Source: Shinella sp. (GTDB lineage Bacteria; Pseudomonadota; Alphaproteobacteria; Rhizobiales; Rhizobiaceae). Taken from it: a stretch of 6,544 nt of DNA. Positions 1 through 6,544 of this stretch are shown one piece after another. The notes beneath the pieces are model-generated. The model searched no databases, was not told the DNA's origin, and saw only the letters and a list, made by a program, of their open reading frames with translations. Every line of letters starts with the position of its first letter. The first letter of the stretch is position 1. Made by a program: the position numbers and the translations under genes. The stretch lies in assembly GCA_003248775.1 (NCBI GenBank), contig QFQX01000087.1, positions 1 to 6,544 on the forward strand, given 5' to 3'.

Positions 1-280
1 TGAAGTCGACGTGGCCGGGGGTGTCGATGATGTTGAAGCGGCGCATCTTGCCGTCGCGACCCTTCCAGAAGGTCGTGGTAGCAGCGGACGTGATGGTGAT
101 GCCGCGTTCCTGCTCCTGCTCCATCCAGTCCATGGTAGCAGCGCCGTCATGCACTTCGCCGATCTTGTGAGACTTACCGGTGTAGTAGAGGATACGCTCG
201 GTGGTCGTGGTCTTGCCGGCATCGATGTGGGCCATGATGCCGAAATTGCGGTAGTCTTCGATTTTATATTCGCGAGCCAT
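1..280 (-). CDS. fusA: Translation elongation factor G, N-terminal 93 residues (gene runs off the left edge)
   Basis: EF-G is the cytoplasmic GTPase that drives tRNA-mRNA translocation on the ribosome and, with RRF, ribosome recycling. The visible part is the start of the G domain. The P-loop AHIDAGKT is at residues 17-24, the switch I/G2 segment ERGITITSA is at about 59-66, and the G3 motif DTPGH is at 86-90. The reading frame is open to the window edge, where codon 93 (Phe) is complete. The ATG at 278-280 is preceded by a GAAAGG Shine-Dalgarno-like stretch (plus positions 289-294) at 8-nt spacing, and the protein begins MAREYKIEDYRNFGIMAHID as is usual in the family. It follows rpsG by 31 bp on the same strand, so it is most likely co-transcribed in the str operon. 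tuf is expected further left but is not seen. The truncation is caused by the window, not by a broken gene. Confidence 0.98.
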   Translation of the reverse strand, partial: MAREYKIEDYRNFGIMAHIDAGKTTTTERILYYTGKSHKIGEVHDGAATMDWMEQEQERGITITSAATTTFWKGRDGKMRRFNIIDTPGHVDF

Positions 281-311
281 ACGGACTGCCTTTCAATATT
301 CGATCGGTTGA

Positions 312-782
312 TTACCAGCGGTAATGCGAGAAGGCGCGGTTCGCGTCTGCCATCTTGTGCGTGTCTTCACGCTTCTTGACAGCGGAGCCACGGTTGTTGG
401 CGGCATCCATGAGTTCGCCGCAGAGGCGATCGATCATGGTGGTCTCGTTGCGCTTGCGGGCAGCAGCGATGAGCCAACGGATGGCAAGAGCCTGACGACG
501 CTCGGGACGAACATCTACCGGAACCTGGTAGGTCGCACCACCGACGCGGCGGGAACGCACTTCAACATGCGGCGCGATGTTATCGAGCGCCTGATGGAAG
601 ACGCCGAGCGGCTCCTGCTTCAGCTTGCCCTGAACGGAATCGAACGCACCGTAAACGATGCTTTCAGCGACCGACTTCTTGCCGTGAAGCATGATGGCGT
701 TCATGAACTTGGTGACAACGAGATCGCCGAACTTCGGATCCGGATTGATTTCGCGCTTTTCTGCACTATGGCGACGGGACAT
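312..782 (-). CDS. rpsG: 30S ribosomal protein S7
   Basis: S7 is a primary 16S rRNA-binding protein that nucleates assembly of the 30S head and lies near the E-site tRNA. The 156-residue protein is full length for bacterial S7. It begins MSRRHSAEKREINPDPKFGD, has the conserved central segment around VEVRSRRVGGATYQVPVDVR (about residues 74-93), and ends in the AFSHYRW tail. A purine-rich TGAGAG (plus positions 792-797) lies 9 nt before the ATG and supports this start. It is the second gene of the str operon, 78 bp after rpsL and 31 bp before fusA, all on the minus strand. In enterobacteria S7 represses its own operon by binding the rpsL-rpsG intercistronic RNA. The spacer here is long enough to hold a structure, but I cannot show that it does this. 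Confidence 0.99.
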   Translation of the reverse strand: MSRRHSAEKREINPDPKFGDLVVTKFMNAIMLHGKKSVAESIVYGAFDSVQGKLKQEPLGVFHQALDNIAPHVEVRSRRVGGATYQVPVDVRPERRQALAIRWLIAAARKRNETTMIDRLCGELMDAANNRGSAVKKREDTHKMADANRAFSHYRW

Positions 783-860
783 ACTATTTGTCTCTCAACT
801 TTTGATGACGCTATACCACGCGGAGAACCTCGCGCAGCGCCGTTAAATCTGATTGCCGAA

Positions 861-1232
861 TTACTTCGGACGCTTTGCACCGTACTTCGAACGACGCTGC
901 TTACGGTTCTTGACACCCTGGGTATCGAGAACGCCGCGGATGATGTGGTAACGCACACCCGGCAAGTCCTTTACACGACCGCCACGGATCATGACGACGG
1001 AGTGTTCCTGCAGGTTGTGACCTTCACCCGGAATGTAGCCGATTACTTCGAAGCCATTGGTCAGACGGATCTTGGCGACCTTACGCAGAGCCGAGTTCGG
1101 CTTCTTCGGGGTCGTGGTGTAGACGCGGGTGCAAACGCCACGCTTCTGCGGATTTTCCTGCAGAGCAGGAACCTTGTTGCGCTTTACCTGTGCCTGACGC
1201 GGCTTGCGGATAAGCTGGTTTACGGTAGGCAT
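861..1232 (-). CDS. rpsL: 30S ribosomal protein S12
   Basis: S12 sits at the decoding centre of the 30S subunit and controls tRNA selection accuracy. It is the classical target of streptomycin-resistance mutations. The 123-residue protein is full length and strongly conserved: it starts [12 protein letters not shown], carries [13 protein letters not shown] (residues 39-51) and [14 protein letters not shown] (83-96), and ends SKYGAKRPK. Lys43 and Lys88 (numbered with the initiator Met) are both present, so the drug-sensitive residues are seen. Asp89, the residue beta-methylthiolated in E. coli, is also conserved. The ATG at 1230-1232 follows an AAGGG Shine-Dalgarno sequence (plus positions 1241-1245) with 8-nt spacing. 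It is the first gene of the str operon; upstream lies a 504-bp spacer shared with a divergent gene. No frame disruption is seen. Confidence 0.99.
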
Positions 1233-1446
1233 ATACCCATCCCTTGCAAAATCTTGTCTCTAAAGCCCTCTCAGGCCCCGTTTAGCCGTTGCCGGCAGCG
1301 ATCGCACAATTTCCTTCATGCGCAAAATGTGGCCCTATCCGCTATTCACGGATGGACCACAGAAAGCAGAGGACGCACATTCGGCGCGTCTTGCGTGCGG
1401 CATTTGTGTTCGTCAACGTGCGAAAAGGACCCTGTTTGAGGCGAAC

Positions 1447-1487
1447 TTCGGAACAAGGCGTTCCGAAAAGCCTAACCTCACATAGGC
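1447..1487 (-). repeat. Two adjacent inverted repeats in the str-operon upstream region
   Basis: Read on the minus strand, the first dyad is GCCTA, an 8-nt loop, then TAGGC (1470-1487). Two bases later comes TTCGGAAC, a 5-nt loop gcctt, then GTTCCGAA (1447-1467), a perfect 8-bp stem. A competing pairing, AGGC (1470-1473) with GCCT (1456-1459), would break both stems, so alternative folds are possible. No U-tract follows on either strand, so these are not ordinary intrinsic terminators. They lie about 215-255 nt before rpsL. They could be leader RNA structures or a protein-binding dyad; the symmetry is seen, the function is not known. Confidence 0.5.
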
Positions 1488-1500
1488 TCCGATGGCCGGC

Positions 1501-1530
1501 GTACTACTGTTTTCACCCGGTTCCGTCAAG
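1501..1530 (-). promoter_or_regulatory. Candidate str-operon promoter (weak)
   Basis: On the minus strand CTTGAC (plus 1525-1530) matches the -35 element favoured in rhizobial housekeeping promoters. At 17-bp spacing from TTGACG the hexamer is TAGTAC (1501-1506), only three of six to TATAAT, so the -10 is poor. Another TTGACG at 1411-1416 has an even worse -10 (CAAGAC). A promoter for rpsL-rpsG-fusA is expected somewhere in this spacer because rpsL is the first gene of its strand run, but the exact site is uncertain. Confidence 0.3.
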
Positions 1531-1573
1531 TCTATATCGCAAATTAAAGCCGGAACGCAGGGCTTTGGGCCAC

Positions 1574-1585
1574 CGGGCGCGCCCG
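1574..1585. repeat. 12-bp perfect GC palindrome
   Basis: CGGGCGCGCCCG reads identically on both strands and has no spacer. It lies 39 bp upstream of the -35 of the acidic-protein promoter. It could be an operator or a chance GC-rich palindrome; no known regulator site is recognised. Confidence 0.3.
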
Positions 1586-1623
1586 TTCTGCACCCAAAAC
1601 GGACGGGTTGCAATAAATTGGCT

Positions 1624-1653
1624 TTGGCATTCGATCAAAACACCCTAGATAAT
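1624..1653 (+). promoter_or_regulatory. Sigma70-type promoter for the acidic-protein gene
   Basis: TTGGCA (1624-1629, five of six to TTGACA) is followed after 18 bp by GATAAT (1648-1653, five of six to TATAAT). The overlapping TAGATA at 1646-1651 gives 16-bp spacing. Transcription would start near 1660, leaving a leader of roughly 75 nt before the ATG at 1737. This is the best promoter-like match in the spacer, is correctly oriented, and is the main reason to believe the downstream small gene is expressed on its own. Confidence 0.6.
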
Positions 1654-1736
1654 GGCGAAAGCCGAATGGCGCGCCCCTCTCCTTCCCCTCTCGATTCGAC
1701 CGGGAGGAATCAACCAGGCCGGAAAAGACCAACACG

Positions 1737-2030
1737 ATGATCTCCACGCCAGACAACGACAACAATTTCGACGAGCCGATGGTGTTCATCATCATTGCCA
1801 AGGCCTACGAGGTCGAAGGCGACGAAGGCATCGACCTGCATATCATGCTGACCGCAGCGGATGACGATTCTGCCGTGCGCGCAGCCCTCAACGCTCTCGC
1901 GGAAGAAGGCTTTCTCGAAGCAGATCTCGACCAGATCGGCATGGTTACCGCTCCGCCGGATGAAGAGCCGCATGCCTCGGCCTATCAGGGCGCCCTTGAA
2001 GGCGAAGTTGCGATCATTCGCTTCAACTGA
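1737..2030 (+). CDS. Small acidic protein of unknown function (97 aa)
   Basis: I do not recognise this family. The protein is very acidic: 22 Asp/Glu against 3 Lys/Arg. It has no signal peptide, membrane span or cysteine, so it is probably a soluble cytoplasmic protein. After a polar Asn/Asp-rich start (residues 1-13), the hydrophobic pattern suggests strand (15-26), strand (32-40), helix (about 42-57), strand (about 66-71), short helix, and final strand (91-96), that is, a compact alpha/beta fold. This is inferred by eye. The ATG is preceded by GGAAAAG (1721-1727) at 9-nt spacing. A stronger GGGAGGAAT at 1702-1710 is too far upstream to serve it and has no start codon after it. The gene has its own promoter upstream and a strong terminator 17 bp after its stop codon, which argues that it is real. 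It is the only plus-strand gene, divergent from rpsL and convergent with the peroxidase gene. A later start at Met15 (IAKAYEV segment) is possible. Confidence 0.75.
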   Translation: MISTPDNDNNFDEPMVFIIIAKAYEVEGDEGIDLHIMLTAADDDSAVRAALNALAEEGFLEADLDQIGMVTAPPDEEPHASAYQGALEGEVAIIRFN

Positions 2031-2047
2031 GTTTCATCCCATAATGC

Positions 2048-2086
2048 AGCAGGGCCGCCGGAAATCCGGCGGCCCTGCTCTTTTTT
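2048..2086 (+). terminator. Strong intrinsic terminator of the acidic-protein gene
   Basis: A 15-bp perfect stem (2048-2062 pairing with 2065-2079, AGCAGGGCCGCCGGA and its complement) closes on a tiny AA centre, realistically an AAAT loop after the last A-T pair opens. It is followed by C and six T residues (2081-2086). It lies 17 bp after the stop codon of the plus-strand gene. It also lies 15 bp beyond the stop codon of the converging peroxidase gene. On that strand there is no U-tract after the stem, so it would act there only as a hairpin barrier or not at all. Confidence 0.92.
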
Positions 2087-2101
2087 GCCATTTACCCTGG
2101 A

Positions 2102-3157
2102 TCAGTGCTTGACCACCTCGCCATTCGGCTTGGGTGTGGCGTCCGTTTCAGCCGGCAGAACAGGATAGGTGATCTCCGGCATCTTTCCGGTCAGCGAGTC
2201 GAGGAATGCGACGATCAGGGTGACCTCTTCGTCATTCAACTCCTCACCCAACTGCGCGGTCCCCATGATGGCAACGGCCTGCTTGAGGTTCCAGACCTTA
2301 CCGGAATGGAAGTAAGGGGCTGTCAGGGCGACGTTGCGTAGAGGTGCAGCGCGGAAGACGTAGGAATCATCGGCCGTGTTGGTGACGGCAAAGCGGCCCT
2401 TGTCGTTTTCGGGTAGAACGTCAGCACCGGGCTTCTCGATCAGGCCGAAGGGATAATACCCCTCGCCGCCAACGTTGATACCCGTGTGGCAGGACGAGCA
2501 TCCCTTGTCCATGAAGAGCGCCAGACCCTGCTTCTGTTCCGTACTCATGGCAGCATCATCGCCGTTCAGATAAGCGTCAAAGGGAGCGGGCGTGATCAGG
2601 GTTGCTTCGAACGCCTCGATCGCCTTGGCGAAGTTGTCGAATGTGACCGGGTCTTCCTCGCCCGGGAAAGCAGCCTTGAACCATTCGACATATTGCGGCA
2701 TCGACTTCAACGTTGCCACGACCTGGGTGGGTGTGTTCGCCATTTCCACACCGGCCTGCACCGGTCCCTTGGCCTGGGCCTTCAGGTCTTCTGCACGGCC
2801 ATCCCAGAACTGGGCAATGTTGAAAACCGCGTTGAGTGCGGTCGGCGCATTGCGCGGCCCCTTCTGCCAGCCATGACCGATCGAAGTCTCAAGGTTGTCG
2901 TCACCGCCTGTTGCGAGGTTGTGGCAGGAATTGCACGAGAAAACGCCCGATGCCGACATGCGGGGATCGAAGAACAACGCCTTTCCGAGGGCGATCTTGT
3001 CGGGCGTGATCGGATTGTTGGCAACCGCCGGAATGGTGGACGGCAAAGGTTTGAAAGTGTTGAGCGCAGTTTCCCTGAGGTCCGCGGGGACGGGATCGGC
3101 GGAGAACGCCGAGGTTGCCAGAAGCAATACTGCGACCGATGTCAGTAGTCTTTTCAT
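2102..3157 (-). CDS. ccpA: Periplasmic di-haem cytochrome c peroxidase
   Basis: This enzyme reduces hydrogen peroxide to water in the periplasm using electrons from small cytochromes c or similar donors. The 351-residue precursor has a Sec signal peptide (MKR, then a hydrophobic core to about residue 18, cleavage near AFS-A at 19-20). Two c-type haem sites are seen: CNSCH at 75-79 (low-potential, catalytic haem) and CSSCH at 220-224 (high-potential, electron-entry haem). Other residues matching the Pseudomonas-type enzymes are His95 in SIGHGW (distal ligand of the resting enzyme), Trp118 in FWDGR, Glu138 in the GVEMAN segment (catalytic acid) and Met298 in IMGTAQLG (axial ligand of the second haem). 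Met298 argues against MauG, which has Tyr there. Length is normal. The ATG at 3155-3157 follows GGAGG (plus 3163-3167) at 5-nt spacing. The gene stands alone between rpoC and the str region, with its own promoter overlapped by an Irr-box-like palindrome. Maturation would need the Ccm system encoded elsewhere. The family is certain; the symbol is by analogy. Confidence 0.95.
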   Translation of the reverse strand: MKRLLTSVAVLLLATSAFSADPVPADLRETALNTFKPLPSTIPAVANNPITPDKIALGKALFFDPRMSASGVFSCNSCHNLATGGDDNLETSIGHGWQKGPRNAPTALNAVFNIAQFWDGRAEDLKAQAKGPVQAGVEMANTPTQVVATLKSMPQYVEWFKAAFPGEEDPVTFDNFAKAIEAFEATLITPAPFDAYLNGDDAAMSTEQKQGLALFMDKGCSSCHTGINVGGEGYYPFGLIEKPGADVLPENDKGRFAVTNTADDSYVFRAAPLRNVALTAPYFHSGKVWNLKQAVAIMGTAQLGEELNDEEVTLIVAFLDSLTGKMPEITYPVLPAETDATPKPNGEVVKH

Positions 3158-3189
3158 AATAGCCTCCGTTCGTTGTGAACGGGACTCAT

Positions 3190-3206
3190 ATTAGAATAAT
3201 TCTAAA
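3190..3206 (-). promoter_or_regulatory. Irr-box (ICE-like) palindrome overlapping the ccpA -10
   Basis: On the minus strand the sequence is TTTAGAA TTA TTCTAAT. The core TTAGAAT-t-ATTCTAA (3191-3205) is a perfect 7-1-7 inverted repeat and agrees with the TTTAGAA-N3-TTCTAAA consensus I recall for Irr boxes of rhizobia, missing only the last A. Irr is a Fur-family regulator that senses haem status and usually represses iron- and haem-using genes when iron is short. The box covers the predicted -10 hexamer, a position that fits repression. Irr binding is inferred. Confidence 0.7.
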
Positions 3207-3228
3207 TCGCATCTTTGCGCTCGATCAA
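3199..3228 (-). promoter_or_regulatory. Predicted ccpA promoter
   Basis: On the minus strand TTGATC (plus 3223-3228, four of six to TTGACA) is followed after 18 bp by TAGAAT (plus 3199-3204, five of six to TATAAT). The start would be near 3192, with a leader of about 35 nt. The -10 lies wholly inside the Irr-like palindrome. Confidence 0.6.
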
Positions 3229-3259
3229 TGCTTAAAGCGCTGGGTTGTGGGGTGCAACG

Positions 3260-3291
3260 AAAAAAGGCGCCCGGAAGCCCCGCGCGCCTTT
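3260..3291 (-). terminator. Intrinsic terminator of the rpoC transcript
   Basis: On the minus strand AAAGGCGC (3284-3291) pairs with GCGCCTTT (3263-3270). An inner CGG/CCG extension beyond one G-G mismatch leaves a 5-nt loop (GGCTT). The stem runs into six T residues (3260-3265). It lies 48 bp after the rpoC stop codon and before the ccpA promoter, so it insulates the peroxidase gene from rpoBC transcription. Confidence 0.85.
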
Positions 3292-3305
3292 CAATCGTCA
3301 AAGGT

Positions 3306-3328
3306 GCGGTGCGACAAAAGCGCACCGC
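3306..3328 (-). repeat. Hairpin just after the rpoC stop codon
   Basis: GCGGTGCG and CGCACCGC form a perfect 8-bp stem around a 7-nt loop (3314-3320), beginning 10 bp after the rpoC stop codon. No T-run follows on the minus strand, so it is not a terminator on its own. It may protect the 3' end of the mRNA or assist the terminator at 3260-3291. Confidence 0.6.
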
Positions 3329-3338
3329 CCGATTTGCC

Positions 3339-6544
<3,206 letters not shown>

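Larger units (their letters stand above)
1233..1736. other. Divergent 504-bp intergenic region between rpsL and the acidic-protein gene
   Basis: This stretch separates rpsL (minus) from the small acidic gene (plus). I support no protein gene in it. Several open frames exist on both strands, but none has a convincing ribosome site or recognisable protein. It contains a candidate str-operon -35 element near 1525-1530, two adjacent dyads (1447-1487), a 12-bp perfect palindrome (1574-1585) and the plus-strand promoter at 1624-1653. If the str transcript starts near 1495, its leader would be about 260 nt, long enough for structured regulatory RNA. No riboswitch class is recognised. Confidence 0.7.

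Noticed and set aside
324..1439. A 371-codon open frame on the plus strand running antisense across rpsG and rpsL
   Set aside because: It is the mirror of two highly conserved ribosomal genes, has no recognisable protein features, and its openness is explained by GC-rich codon bias on the opposite strand.
1413..1613. 66-codon minus-strand frame in the rpsL upstream spacer
   Set aside because: No convincing ribosome site or recognisable motif. It overlaps dyads and promoter-like DNA and is probably chance.
1652..1864. Plus-strand frame starting with ATG at 1652 ahead of the acidic gene
   Set aside because: The ATG overlaps the predicted -10 hexamer, so it would not be in the transcript. There is no ribosome site, and the product is an Arg/His-rich low-complexity shadow of the acidic gene.
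2486..3148. 220-codon plus-strand frame antisense to the peroxidase gene
   Set aside because: It lies wholly opposite a protein with two intact haem motifs and a signal peptide; it is a shadow frame.
2102..3157. MauG-type tryptophan-modifying di-haem enzyme
   Set aside because: Met298 occupies the axial position where MauG has Tyr, the residues of classical peroxidases (His95, Trp118, Glu138) are present, and no methylamine-utilisation genes are nearby.

Overview
The window carries core transcription and translation genes of an alphaproteobacterium, most likely a member of the Rhizobiales close to Rhizobium/Agrobacterium. The protein sequences of RpoC, S12, S7 and EF-G, the moderately GC-rich codon use, and an Irr-box-like palindrome in front of a haem protein gene support this placement. 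It is an inference from motifs, not from a database search.

Layout from left to right, with most genes on the minus strand. Positions 1-280 hold the first 93 codons of fusA (EF-G). rpsG (S7) lies at 312-782 and rpsL (S12) at 861-1232. Transcription therefore runs rpsL-rpsG-fusA, the classical str operon, leaving the window on the left. A 504-bp divergent spacer (1233-1736) holds the presumed str promoter and leader on the minus strand, two adjacent hairpin-capable dyads, and a good sigma70-type promoter on the plus strand. That plus-strand promoter serves the only plus-strand gene, a 97-residue very acidic protein of unknown function (1737-2030), which ends at a 15-bp perfect-stem terminator. 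Converging on it from the right is a di-haem cytochrome c peroxidase gene (2102-3157, minus). The predicted -10 of that gene is buried in an Irr-box-like palindrome. Further right is the rpoC terminator (3260-3291), then the C-terminal three quarters of rpoC (3339 to beyond 6544, minus).

The rpoBC and str clusters make RNA polymerase and the decoding and translocation parts of the ribosome. Between them sit two unrelated, independently controlled genes. The peroxidase would reduce hydrogen peroxide in the periplasm with electrons from cytochrome c, and its promoter suggests expression tied to iron/haem status through Irr. The small acidic protein has its own promoter and terminator but no recognisable function.

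I see no mobile element, CRISPR array, tRNA, rRNA or evident novel multi-gene system. The points most worth a second look are the Irr-box/-10 overlap, the orphan acidic gene and the hairpin-rich str leader.
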